DNA from: Sulfolobales archaeon
Lineage (GTDB): Archaea > Thermoproteota > Thermoprotei_A > Sulfolobales > NBVN01
Length of the DNA: 50,928 nt
Direction of reading: 5' to 3'
Assembly: GCA_025058345.1 (NCBI GenBank)
Contig: JANXEN010000004.1
Span: forward strand, 1 to 50,928
The translations under genes and the position numbers were made by a program. Positions 42,967-50,928 of the stretch are shown in pieces. The notes below the pieces were generated by a model. The model was not told the origin of the DNA and made no database searches. It was given only the letters and a program-made list of their open reading frames with translations. Each line of letters starts with the position of its first letter. Position 1 is the first letter of the stretch.

Positions 42967-45900
42967 GGTATTAGTTATAGGTTCCGGAGCTATTAAGATT
43001 GCAGAAGCTGCTGAGTTCGACTATAGTGGTAGTCAAGCGCTTAAAGCTCTTAGGGAGGAGGGCATTAAGACAGTCCTAATAAATCCTAACATAGCTACTA
43101 TTCAGACAAGTCATGAGTTATCTGATAGGGTGTACTTAATACCTATTAGGCGTGAGTTCGTTGAAGCTGTTATAGAGCGTGAGCGGCCTGACGGTATATT
43201 ACTCGGATTTGGGGGTCAGTCAGCATTATCTATTGGTGTGACGTTAGAGAAGGAAGGAGTTCTAAGTAAGTATGGCGTTAAGGTTTACGGCACTCCTGTG
43301 GATGGTATTGAGAAAGCGTTGAATAGGGAGTTATTTAAGGAAACTATGAGGGTTTGGAATTTACCAGTCCCTATGAGTGGCGCAGCTAAAAGTCTTAGGG
43401 AGGCCTTAGAAATAGCTAATTGGGTAGGTTACCCAGTAATTGGTAGGGTTAGCTTCAATCTAGGTGGTAGAGGTTCCTTCGTGGCTTGGAACGATGAAGA
43501 TCTGAAGAGCAATATACTGCGGGCCTTAGCACATAGCGAGATTAGGTTAGTTCTTATAGAGAAGTACCTACATAACTGGAAGGAGATAGAGTTTGAGGTT
43601 ATAAAAGATAGGAGAGGTAACTCAGTAGCTGTTGCATGTTTAGAAAACGCTGACCCTATGGGCGTACATACGGGGGAATCAGTAGTAATAGCTCCATGTC
43701 AGACATTAAATGATAGAGAGTATCAATTATTAAGGAACGCAAGCATCAAGGTTGCGGAGGCAATCGGATTAATTGGTGAATGTAACGTTCAGATAGCTTT
43801 AAATCCGTTCTCAGAGGAGTTCTATATTATAGAGACTAATCCTAGAATGTCTAGAAGCAGTGCATTAGCAAGTAAGGCCACCGGCTACCCCTTAGCCTAT
43901 ATAGCTGCTAAACTAGCATTGGGTTATACCTTAGATGAGGTTATCAATAAAGTAACTGGCGTTACGTGTTCTTGTTTCGAACCGAGTCTCGATTATGTAG
44001 TAGTTAAAGTACCTAGGTGGGATTTAGATAAGTTTGTAGGTGTAGAGAGAAGCTTAGGTAGTGAGATGAAGAGTATTGGGGAAGTTATGGCTATAGGTAG
44101 GAACTTACATGAAGCTTTTCAAAAAGCGATTAGGATGCTGGATATCGGTGAACCCGGAATTGTTGGAGGGTCTTATTATGATGAACAGGAAGAGCTTACA
44201 TCACTTTTGGAAAGACTGAAGAAACGTGAACCTTACTGGATTCTCCATACTGCTAAAGCGCTGAAGCTGGGTGCTTCGGTAAGTGATTTAAGTAAAATTA
44301 CAGGTATAGATAAGTACTTTATTCAAGTGATTAAGGACGTCGTAGATTTAGCAGAAGAAATACGTAGCAACAGTAGCAAAAGTTTAGATCGTGGGGAGTT
44401 ATTAGAATTGTTGACTAAGGCTAAGGAATATGGATTCAGCGACCAACAATTAGCTAAATTACTGAAAGTCGATGTTGAACGTATTAGAGGCCTTAGAATT
44501 TCCGAGGAGGTTAGGCCGTATGTTAAACAAATAGATACTTTGGCTGCTGAATGGCCTGCAAAAACTAACTACTTATACCTTTCATATGGTGGTTCTGAAG
44601 ACGACTTAGATTTTAGCAGTGGTAAGGGGAAGGTGCTTATATTAGGCGCCGGAGTATTTAGGATCGGTGTTTCTGTAGAGTTTGACTGGGCAACTGTTAA
44701 TTTAGCAAATTCCCTTCATAGGAAGGGATATGAGGTAATAGTCCTTAACTATAACCCTGAAACTGTGTCTACTGACTGGGATATTAACGATAAACTCTAT
44801 TTCGAGGAAATAACTTTAGAAACCATTAGAGATATAGTGAGTTTAGAGAAACCTATAGGTGTTGTGACTTCGGTAGGTGGTCAAATTTCTAATAACTTAG
44901 CTCGAAAGCTCGAGGATGTAGGCATTAAGTTACTTGGGAGCAGCGGCTATAGCATAGATAGAGCTGAAGATAGGGTTAAGTTCTCCAAACTAGTTGAGCG
45001 TCTAGGGATTAAACAACCTCAATGGATTAAGGTCTCAACAATTGATGAAATTATGAATGCTGTATATGATTTAGGGTTCCCCGTAATTGTGAGACCTAGC
45101 TACGTTCTAAGCGGTACTGCTATGAAAGTGGCTTATAGTCTAGATGACTTGCTAGATTACCTTAAATTAGCGGCTAAGGTCTCTCGAGAGTATCCTGTAG
45201 TTATATCGAAGTTCATCGATAACGCGTTAGAGGTTGAGGTTGATGCTGTATCGGATGGGAAGCGCGTAGTTGGTGTAACGATAGAGCATATAGAACCTGC
45301 TGGTGTACATAGTGGAGACGCTACAATGGTCACACCTACTAGGAGATTAAGTGACAGAGTTCTTAGTCAAATACATGAATATACGCTAAGGTTAGCATTG
45401 GAGTTAGGCATTAAGGGACCGTTCAACATTCAATACATCGTTAAGGATGATTCAGCCTACGTATTAGAGCTTAACTTAAGGGCAAGTAGATCAATGCCTT
45501 TCTCAAGTAAATCGAGAGGCGTAAACCTGATGGAATTGGCTGCTCAGGCAATAGTGGATAGTAAATTAAGTCTAGGGGTTTCCGAGGAATACTATGAAAT
45601 ACCGGCTAAGTCATGGGCTGTTAAGACTCCGCAGTTCTCATGGGCGCAACTCAAAGGAGCTTACCCATTCTTAGGCCCTGAGATGCGAAGTACTGGAGAG
45701 GTCGCTAGCTTCGGCAAAACTTTTGAGAGTGCCTTACTTAAGAGTTGGTTATCAGCTACACCTAACAGAATACCTCGGAGGGGTGAAATCGTACTGGGGT
45801 ATACGCCTATTCCCAGTGATAAACCATTTCTTAGTGAGGCTCTCTACATCTTTGAAAGGGTTGGTTATGAAGTTTTAACAGTTGATGATATGTGTGTAGA

Positions 45901-46141
45901 TAAATTCCCAAGCATTAAATATAACGAGGCGTTGGAATACTTAAAGCGTGGAGATATTGGGATGGTCTTAACATCAGGTATAGCGTTTAATAAGGATTAT
46001 GAGCTCAGAAGATTGACTGTGGATTTCAACCTCCCATTGATACTTAACGCTAATTTAGCTTACGAGGTTTCGAAGGCTATAATGTGGTATTCCGATACCG
46101 GGCATCTTGATGTACATGAGATGTCAGAATACTGGAATTAA
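42950..46141 (+). CDS. carB: Carbamoyl-phosphate synthase large subunit
   Basis: A 1063-residue subunit from ATG 42950 (MELPAKVLVIGSGAIKIAEAAEF), preceded by GAGAGG; an in-frame ATG at 42908 adds 14 residues with no support. Two homologous halves are seen: the first with GSGAIKIAEAAEFDYSGSQ and ETNPRMSRSSALASKATGYPLA, the second with GAGVFRIGVSVEFDW and ELNLRASRSMPFSSK. Each has an ATP-grasp domain; a short allosteric domain ends the protein. It forms carbamoyl phosphate for arginine and pyrimidine synthesis. The gene overlaps carA by 17 bases. Confidence 0.97.
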   Translation: MELPAKVLVIGSGAIKIAEAAEFDYSGSQALKALREEGIKTVLINPNIATIQTSHELSDRVYLIPIRREFVEAVIERERPDGILLGFGGQSALSIGVTLEKEGVLSKYGVKVYGTPVDGIEKALNRELFKETMRVWNLPVPMSGAAKSLREALEIANWVGYPVIGRVSFNLGGRGSFVAWNDEDLKSNILRALAHSEIRLVLIEKYLHNWKEIEFEVIKDRRGNSVAVACLENADPMGVHTGESVVIAPCQTLNDREYQLLRNASIKVAEAIGLIGECNVQIALNPFSEEFYIIETNPRMSRSSALASKATGYPLAYIAAKLALGYTLDEVINKVTGVTCSCFEPSLDYVVVKVPRWDLDKFVGVERSLGSEMKSIGEVMAIGRNLHEAFQKAIRMLDIGEPGIVGGSYYDEQEELTSLLERLKKREPYWILHTAKALKLGASVSDLSKITGIDKYFIQVIKDVVDLAEEIRSNSSKSLDRGELLELLTKAKEYGFSDQQLAKLLKVDVERIRGLRISEEVRPYVKQIDTLAAEWPAKTNYLYLSYGGSEDDLDFSSGKGKVLILGAGVFRIGVSVEFDWATVNLANSLHRKGYEVIVLNYNPETVSTDWDINDKLYFEEITLETIRDIVSLEKPIGVVTSVGGQISNNLARKLEDVGIKLLGSSGYSIDRAEDRVKFSKLVERLGIKQPQWIKVSTIDEIMNAVYDLGFPVIVRPSYVLSGTAMKVAYSLDDLLDYLKLAAKVSREYPVVISKFIDNALEVEVDAVSDGKRVVGVTIEHIEPAGVHSGDATMVTPTRRLSDRVLSQIHEYTLRLALELGIKGPFNIQYIVKDDSAYVLELNLRASRSMPFSSKSRGVNLMELAAQAIVDSKLSLGVSEEYYEIPAKSWAVKTPQFSWAQLKGAYPFLGPEMRSTGEVASFGKTFESALLKSWLSATPNRIPRRGEIVLGYTPIPSDKPFLSEALYIFERVGYEVLTVDDMCVDKFPSIKYNEALEYLKRGDIGMVLTSGIAFNKDYELRRLTVDFNLPLILNANLAYEVSKAIMWYSDTGHLDVHEMSEYWN

Positions 46142-46260
46142 ATAGAAGCCTTATTTATTGTCATCATTAATAGTAACTTAATCCCATCGCGTAATTGATT
46201 TTTTAAAAATAATTGATAATCTTTATTAAGTCTTGCTTTTTAGTAACTTCGGTGTTGCTA

Positions 46261-48924
46261 GTGAGTACTCCGTGGCATTCTCACACCGTCGAGGAAGTAC
46301 TAACTAAGCTTAACAGTAGGTTAGGTGGTTTAAGCAGTAAGGAAGTTGAGGAGAGATTACGTACTTACGGACGTAATGAATTGGTTGCTAAGAAGAAGAG
46401 TCCTCTAGAGCTACTATTGAAGCAGTTTACTAATTTCTTGATAGGCATATTATTAGTTGCTACGTTGATCTCATTTATTTTAGGCGAGGTCATAGATGCT
46501 ACTGCTATCTTAATAATAGTTATGATAATGGCGATCATGGGGTTTATACAAGAATATAGGGCTGAGAGGACGTTAGAGGCTTTAAAGAAGTTAGCTGCAC
46601 CGACATGTAAGGTTTTGAGGGATGGTGAGGAGAAAGTTATTGACGCATCTGAGGTTGTTCCTGGAGATATCTTATTGCTTAGTGAGGGTGATAGGGTGGC
46701 TGCAGATGCTAGGGTTATTGAGTCAATTAACATGGATACAGACGAGGCATCGCTTACTGGAGAGTCTACACCTGTAGCTAAACTCGCTGATATAACTTTA
46801 CCGCCTGACACAATAGTTGGCGATAGAAAGAACATGGTCTTCATGGGTACTTACGTCGTTAGGGGTAAGGGTAAGGCGGTTGTAACTGCTACTGGAATGA
46901 ATACAGAGTTTGGTAAGATTACTAAGATGGTTGTTGAGGCTGAGGAGGAGAAGACACCACTTGAAGTTGAGTTGGATGAGTTCGGTAAAAGGATCGGAGC
47001 AATAATTCTAGGGATCTGTGGTATAGTATTTGTTATGACGTTATTTGTGGAGCATACTGATGTATTAGATGCCTTAATGTTGGCAGTTGCTCTAGGAGTT
47101 GCAGCAGTACCTGAAGGTTTACCTGCCATAGCGACTGCGGTACTTGCTGTAGGTGCTAGGAGGATGGCTGCTAAAAATGCCCTAGTTAGGAAGTTAGCAG
47201 CTGTTGAAGGTCTAGGGGCTTGCAACGTCATCTGCAGCGATAAGACTGGGACCATAACTAAGGCGGAAATGACCGTAAAGGTAATAAAGATGGTTAACGG
47301 AACTTATGAGGTCTCCGGAAGTGGTTTTGAACCTAAGGGTGAGATAAAAGTAGTTAACGGTAATGATAATAAAGATGATGTTAAGTTCTTACTTGAATCA
47401 TTAGCAGTTCACACATCTCCAGACGTTAAGTTGGTGTTCGATGGAGGTCAATGGAAGGTTTTAGGTTCTCCTACTGAAGGAGCCGCACTGGTTCTCGCAT
47501 ATAAAGGGTTAGGGGAGGAAAACATTAAATCAGTTATAGAGAAGTACAGAGTAGTTAAGACCTTCCCATTCGATCGATTTAGGAAAAGGAAAACAACTGT
47601 CCATGAATACGGTAGTAAGTACTTAGCAATTTCATCAGGTGCTCCTGAAATGCTTCTAGATATTTCAAGTAAGGTGAGGAATAACGGCAATGAGGAGGTT
47701 CTAGGTATTGAGGTGAGGAAGAAAATAATTGATGAGATAACCGAGTTAGCATCAAGTGGTTATAGAACTTTCGGCATCGCCTACAAATTAATTGACTCTA
47801 TACCTGAGGCTGTAGAGGATGTTGAGAGGGAGCTAACCTTTGCCTCAGTTCTCGGTATTATCGACCCACCTAGAGAGGGTGTTAAGGAGGCTGTAGATGT
47901 TTGTAGGAGGGCCGGTATTAAGGTTGTTATGGTTACAGGAGATCATAAGCTAACAGCCATGGCTGTAGGTAAGATGATTGGATTGGATGCAAGCGAAGAA
48001 AACGTTCTTGAAGGTAGGCAATTAGAAACGATGAGCGATGAAGAATTCGCTAAGATAGTAGATAAGATAGGTGTTTATGCTAGGGTCACACCTGAACATA
48101 AGGCTAGGATAGTTAAGATGTTGAAGAATAAGGGATATAGGGTGGCGATGACTGGTGATGGTGTAAATGACGCTCCAGCCCTTAAGATGGCTGATATAGG
48201 TGTTGCTATGGGTATAAAAGGGACTGAGGTAGCTAAAGAAGCATCTCAGCTAGTATTACTTGACGATAATTTCGTCACAATAGTTGAGGCAGTTAAGGAA
48301 GGTAGAGTTATATTTGAAAATCTGAAGAAGCCGATCAATTACTTACTTACATGCAATTTAGGTGAGGTAGCAACGGTCTTCGGAGCTGAGTTACTAGGCC
48401 TGCCTCCCATCCTTAGACCTATACATCTACTATGGATTAACGTAACGACTGACGCCCTTCCAGCAATAGCATTGGGTTTTGAACCAGCTGAACCTGGAAT
48501 ACTTGAGAAACCTCCTAGATCAGCTAAGGAAAGATTCATAACAAAGAGAAAACTAATATACTACATAGTTATGGGTACTATATTAGGTATTATGGTCATA
48601 TTGCTATTCACCAGTACGTTAAGTCGCGGACTGCGCTTCGCACAAACTGTAGCGTTCACAACATTAGTATTATCTGAATTTGGCAGAGCGTTAGCTTCCA
48701 GGAGTGAGCAGATCAACGTTTGGAGATTACCCGGAAATAAGTGGCTGCTTCCTGCATTACTAACATCACTCATACTACAACTACTAGTGATTTACACACC
48801 AATAAGCGTAGCGTTCTCAGCAGTTCCACTGCCATTAGAGATGTTTATGTATATGGCTGTTGTTCCTCTAATTATAGTGCTGGTCGATGAAATCAGGAAG
48901 ATCTTTAAGATAAGGATAACGTAA
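46261..48924 (+). CDS. P-type Ca2+-transporting ATPase
   Basis: An 887-residue P2-type ATPase from GTG 46261 (MSTPWHSHTVEEVL); the open frame extends 16 codons further without family match. Motifs: DEASLTGES (actuator), VAAVPEGLPAIAT (M4), CSDKTGTIT with the phosphorylated Asp, MVTGDHKLTA and TGDGVNDAPALK. Residues lining Ca2+ sites of SERCA are kept: PEGLP in M4, CNLGEV in M5 and NVTTDALPA in M6. It should pump Ca2+ out of the cell, though Mg2+ or Mn2+ cannot be excluded. Confidence 0.92.
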   Translation: MSTPWHSHTVEEVLTKLNSRLGGLSSKEVEERLRTYGRNELVAKKKSPLELLLKQFTNFLIGILLVATLISFILGEVIDATAILIIVMIMAIMGFIQEYRAERTLEALKKLAAPTCKVLRDGEEKVIDASEVVPGDILLLSEGDRVAADARVIESINMDTDEASLTGESTPVAKLADITLPPDTIVGDRKNMVFMGTYVVRGKGKAVVTATGMNTEFGKITKMVVEAEEEKTPLEVELDEFGKRIGAIILGICGIVFVMTLFVEHTDVLDALMLAVALGVAAVPEGLPAIATAVLAVGARRMAAKNALVRKLAAVEGLGACNVICSDKTGTITKAEMTVKVIKMVNGTYEVSGSGFEPKGEIKVVNGNDNKDDVKFLLESLAVHTSPDVKLVFDGGQWKVLGSPTEGAALVLAYKGLGEENIKSVIEKYRVVKTFPFDRFRKRKTTVHEYGSKYLAISSGAPEMLLDISSKVRNNGNEEVLGIEVRKKIIDEITELASSGYRTFGIAYKLIDSIPEAVEDVERELTFASVLGIIDPPREGVKEAVDVCRRAGIKVVMVTGDHKLTAMAVGKMIGLDASEENVLEGRQLETMSDEEFAKIVDKIGVYARVTPEHKARIVKMLKNKGYRVAMTGDGVNDAPALKMADIGVAMGIKGTEVAKEASQLVLLDDNFVTIVEAVKEGRVIFENLKKPINYLLTCNLGEVATVFGAELLGLPPILRPIHLLWINVTTDALPAIALGFEPAEPGILEKPPRSAKERFITKRKLIYYIVMGTILGIMVILLFTSTLSRGLRFAQTVAFTTLVLSEFGRALASRSEQINVWRLPGNKWLLPALLTSLILQLLVIYTPISVAFSAVPLPLEMFMYMAVVPLIIVLVDEIRKIFKIRIT

Positions 48925-48954
48925 GTGCTTCGATTTAAGGCCTTGGTGTAAGAA

Positions 48955-49419
48955 GTGAGTGAAGAGGTTGCTGAGAATATAACTAAGAACGGGTTGAGGG
49001 CCCAGATATTTGAGTTTTTTGAAACTGTTGAGACAGTTCTTAAGGCTTCACAACTCATGAAGGAGTCTTCTGATAAGATCGTAAAGACTTTATTAGTTGA
49101 GGTTGGGAGTAAGGAATACCTAGCCCTTATGGTTAGGGGTGATAGAAAAGTTGACTATAATAAGTTGAATGCGTATTTAGGGTGTGAAGCTAGGTTAGCA
49201 AACGCTGATGACGTCTTAAAAATACTTAAAGTACCTATAGGTGCTGTGAGCCCGTTGCTGAATGGTATATTGCGGATGCGTAAAATAGTTGACCCTAGAA
49301 TTTTAGAGAAGGAGTATGTTGTCTGTGGTGGGGGAAGTCTAAGAACTCTAGTTAAAATAGATACTGAGGACCTGATAAGGTTCCTTAGTAATCCAGAAGT
49401 AGTAGATGTTTTTAAGTAG
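48955..49419 (+). CDS. YbaK/ProX-type aminoacyl-tRNA deacylase
   Basis: A 154-residue protein. The family shape is visible in ETVLKASQLMKESSDKIVKTLLVEV, YLALMVRGDRKVDYNKLN, ARLANADDVLKI and PIGAVSPLL, the last being the loop that holds the tRNA end. Such proteins remove wrong amino acids, usually Ala or Cys, from tRNA-Pro. The start is GTG 48955. It overlaps the convergent SPL-type gene by eight bases at its 3' end. Confidence 0.88.
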   Translation: MSEEVAENITKNGLRAQIFEFFETVETVLKASQLMKESSDKIVKTLLVEVGSKEYLALMVRGDRKVDYNKLNAYLGCEARLANADDVLKILKVPIGAVSPLLNGILRMRKIVDPRILEKEYVVCGGGSLRTLVKIDTEDLIRFLSNPEVVDVFK

Positions 49420-50224
49420 TGTTGAATGCTGGAACACATTTCACCTTATGTTTTTTACATAGGTCAGTCAGTAGTTTGCTAATCCTCTTGAAATAGGAAG
49501 AATCCATGCTTTGATTAATAACTTCTTCCAAATCTATGTTTAGATTCCACTTCATCCTCATGTTATAATTCATTACTGGTTTGATGTTTAGTTTGTCATA
49601 TATTATGTATGAATTTATTGAGGAAGCAAATTCTACTACCTCTTCGATTTGGTCTTCATGATCGTTTACCAATGGTATTATAGGCCCTAGAAATATCCAT
49701 GTCTCTATTCCATGTTTAGATACTTCATCAGCAGCTTTAGCTCGAAGATTGGGGGATGGTGCATTAGGCTCTATGTACTTAGCTATGGCATCGTTTAACG
49801 TAGTTATCGTAAATCCTACGTCAAAGTTTTTGCTATTAATCAGATCTAGGTCCCTTAGAAGTAAGGTCGACTTAGTTTGTATCGATACTTTAAATCTATT
49901 TTGTGAAAGTATCCTCATAGCTTCTCTAGTTAGTTGTTGGGTTTCTTCAATTGGTTGGTAGGGGTCTGTTATGGTAGACACTCCGACTATTCCTGGACTC
50001 AAGCGTTTTACATCTTTTTTTAAAACCTCTATGATATTCTTCTTAATGATGACTTCAGACCCCCAGTTGTAGGAGACTCCAAAATATCTCTTACATAAGT
50101 CTGCTGCGTAGCAGTAAATACAACCATGAGCGCATCCTACATAGGGGTTTAAGGCATATCTTATGTCGGGAAGCTTAGAGGGTGATAAAGCTGTTTTCAC
50201 TTTGATGTATGTGTAATTAGTCAT
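49412..50224 (-). CDS. SPL-family radical SAM protein
   Basis: A 270-residue radical SAM enzyme. The iron-sulfur motif is YVGCAHGCIYCYAADL (CxxxCxxC, ~31), followed by STITDPYQPIEE and SIQTKS..LLRDLDLI, matching the group of spore-photoproduct-lyase-like proteins (SplB-related). Those with known function act on DNA photoproducts; for this archaeal branch the role is not established. It ends near YbaK and lies six bases downstream of nreA, with which it is probably co-transcribed. Confidence 0.8.
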   Translation of the reverse strand: MTNYTYIKVKTALSPSKLPDIRYALNPYVGCAHGCIYCYAADLCKRYFGVSYNWGSEVIIKKNIIEVLKKDVKRLSPGIVGVSTITDPYQPIEETQQLTREAMRILSQNRFKVSIQTKSTLLLRDLDLINSKNFDVGFTITTLNDAIAKYIEPNAPSPNLRAKAADEVSKHGIETWIFLGPIIPLVNDHEDQIEEVVEFASSINSYIIYDKLNIKPVMNYNMRMKWNLNIDLEEVINQSMDSSYFKRISKLLTDLCKKHKVKCVPAFNTT

Positions 50225-50230
50225 CTTACC

Positions 50231-50928
50231 TCAACGTAAAAATTTATCTAGTCTCTCCTGAGTAAGGGCTTCCCTCATTAGATTCGACTTCCTTATCCAT
50301 ACCTCTATGGGCACTCTAGTCGGTTTTAACTCCTTTAGATAATTAATTAGGTCATTAACGCATGTGAAAACTTTAGGTCTATCTTTTAATAATGCCCTTA
50401 TGTTCTCCCTAACAAACCAGACACCTACAGGAATGTCGAATCCTTCATAGATTTCCCTCCACAAAATTACCGTTGCCTGCTTCCTTAAATTTAATAGATG
50501 CTCAGTACTAGCTAATCTTGATGCGTAATAACACCCTCCAATTCCTGGATACTTAGTTCTTCCTTTATATCCTTCATAATCACCTTCGATTTCAGCAGTA
50601 ATTCCAAACTTATTCCACGTACTTCCAGGAAACCATGCCTCCATCCATTCAAAACTCCAGACCTTAGGAATTAACATTCCGATAAATAGGTTATTCATGA
50701 ACTTCCTAACATATAGCATATAGGAATTTATTATAGGTAGTTTTCTAACCTGACTTACTAAGTGGTTAGATACCATAGAATCAACTGCAGTGATTGACCA
50801 CCTTGTAGGGACTAACTTCCTAAATCTAACCGTACCTACACCTCCAACACTTAGTAGTCTCTGGATAGCAGATACAGGAACATTATTTTGGTAAAGGTTG
50901 GTAATACCTTCAGAAGCCTTTAAATCAG
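50231..50928 (-). CDS. nreA: NreA-type DNA repair protein, C-terminal part
   Basis: The frame is open from the right edge (50926) with the first ATG (50776) internal, so the 5' end lies outside the window. The visible 232 residues include VPVSAIQRLLSVGGVGTVRF, KLVPTRWSITAVDSMVS, GDYEGYKGRTKYPGIGGCYYASRLA and VWFVREN, matching NreA/NreB (DUF650/DUF651) proteins. The end TQERLDKFLR fits the C-terminal PCNA-interacting motif (Qxx L D.F) known for NreA. Archaeal Nre proteins are tied to DNA repair. A zinc finger, if present, is outside. The next gene starts six bases on. Confidence 0.85.
   Translation of the reverse strand, partial: DLKASEGITNLYQNNVPVSAIQRLLSVGGVGTVRFRKLVPTRWSITAVDSMVSNHLVSQVRKLPIINSYMLYVRKFMNNLFIGMLIPKVWSFEWMEAWFPGSTWNKFGITAEIEGDYEGYKGRTKYPGIGGCYYASRLASTEHLLNLRKQATVILWREIYEGFDIPVGVWFVRENIRALLKDRPKVFTCVNDLINYLKELKPTRVPIEVWIRKSNLMREALTQERLDKFLR

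Noticed and set aside
47230-47250. DKTGTIT in the P-type ATPase instead of DKTGTLT
   Set aside because: The family signature allows Ile at this place; it is not a sign of inactivity.
46365-49058. Several long minus-strand open frames opposite the P-type ATPase
   Set aside because: They are shadows of the real gene, lack family motifs and mirror its codon pattern.
1-50928. CRISPR array, insertion sequence, prophage or defence island
   Set aside because: No regularly spaced repeats, transposase, integrase, terminal repeats or cas-like genes were seen anywhere in the window.

Overview
The window looks like chromosomal DNA of a thermophilic crenarchaeon (Thermoproteota, class Thermoprotei). The evidence is the run proteasome alpha / SBDS / exosome Rrp4-Rrp41-Rrp42 / L37Ae / Brix / Pcc1 / prefoldin beta, together with archaeal EF-2, an AGOG-type 8-oxoguanine glycosylase, an aKMT-like lysine methyltransferase, archaeal TyrRS, AT-rich TATA boxes close to start codons, and an initiator tRNA broken by three introns. 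I cannot place it to genus. Coding density is high, many genes overlap by a few bases, and GTG and TTG starts are common.

Layout. 1-2.4 kb: a TAXI-type TRAP transporter (binding protein cut by the left edge, fused permease). 2.4-4.6 kb (minus strand): an endonuclease IV-like TIM barrel, the intron-rich initiator tRNA-Met gene, and a DUF1152 protein. 4.6-9.5 kb: the protein and RNA quality-control and ribosome block. 9.6-13 kb: an ADP-forming acyl-CoA synthetase beta subunit (minus), then prefoldin beta, a DUF3194 protein, a DHH phosphoesterase and XPF nuclease in overlapping order. 13-19.8 kb: histone-deacetylase-like amidohydrolase, a stand-alone Lrp/AsnC effector domain, a UPF0173 hydrolase, two divergent ribbon-helix-helix proteins, AGOG glycosylase, EF-2 and an atypical kinase. 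19.8-26 kb: MoaC, an unrecognised protein, a korDABC 2-oxoacid:ferredoxin oxidoreductase operon, a zinc ribbon and MoaA. 26-35.6 kb: sugar-nucleotide epimerase, membrane pyrophosphatase, ThiI-rhodanese fusion, aKMT, TyrRS, a C/D box guide RNA, a LOG-like protein, CysRS and a metallo-beta-lactamase protein. 35.6-39 kb: a small ORF, HypA with an Mrp/MinD-type ATPase, an MFS carrier and an ACT-like protein. 39-46 kb: argG-argH-carA-carB. 46-51 kb: a Ca2+-type P-ATPase, a YbaK deacylase, a radical SAM SPL-family protein and NreA (cut by the right edge).

How the genes fit together. The 4.6-9.5 kb block couples protein degradation (20S proteasome), RNA degradation (exosome) and ribosome/tRNA maturation. 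argGH-carAB supplies carbamoyl phosphate and the last two steps of arginine synthesis. korDABC makes reduced ferredoxin from a 2-oxoacid. MoaA and MoaC perform the first steps of molybdopterin synthesis.

Most unusual observations: (1) the initiator tRNA-Met gene carries three introns, one in the T loop with a textbook bulge-helix-bulge; (2) korA and korC have no ATG/GTG/TTG start that keeps their conserved N-termini, but each has a good Shine-Dalgarno site before an ATT codon; (3) moaA also lacks a normal start codon; (4) a double-guide C/D box sRNA lies between tyrS and the LOG gene, with one guide matching a conserved 23S rRNA segment near the peptidyl-transferase centre. No CRISPR array, insertion sequence, prophage or defence island was seen.
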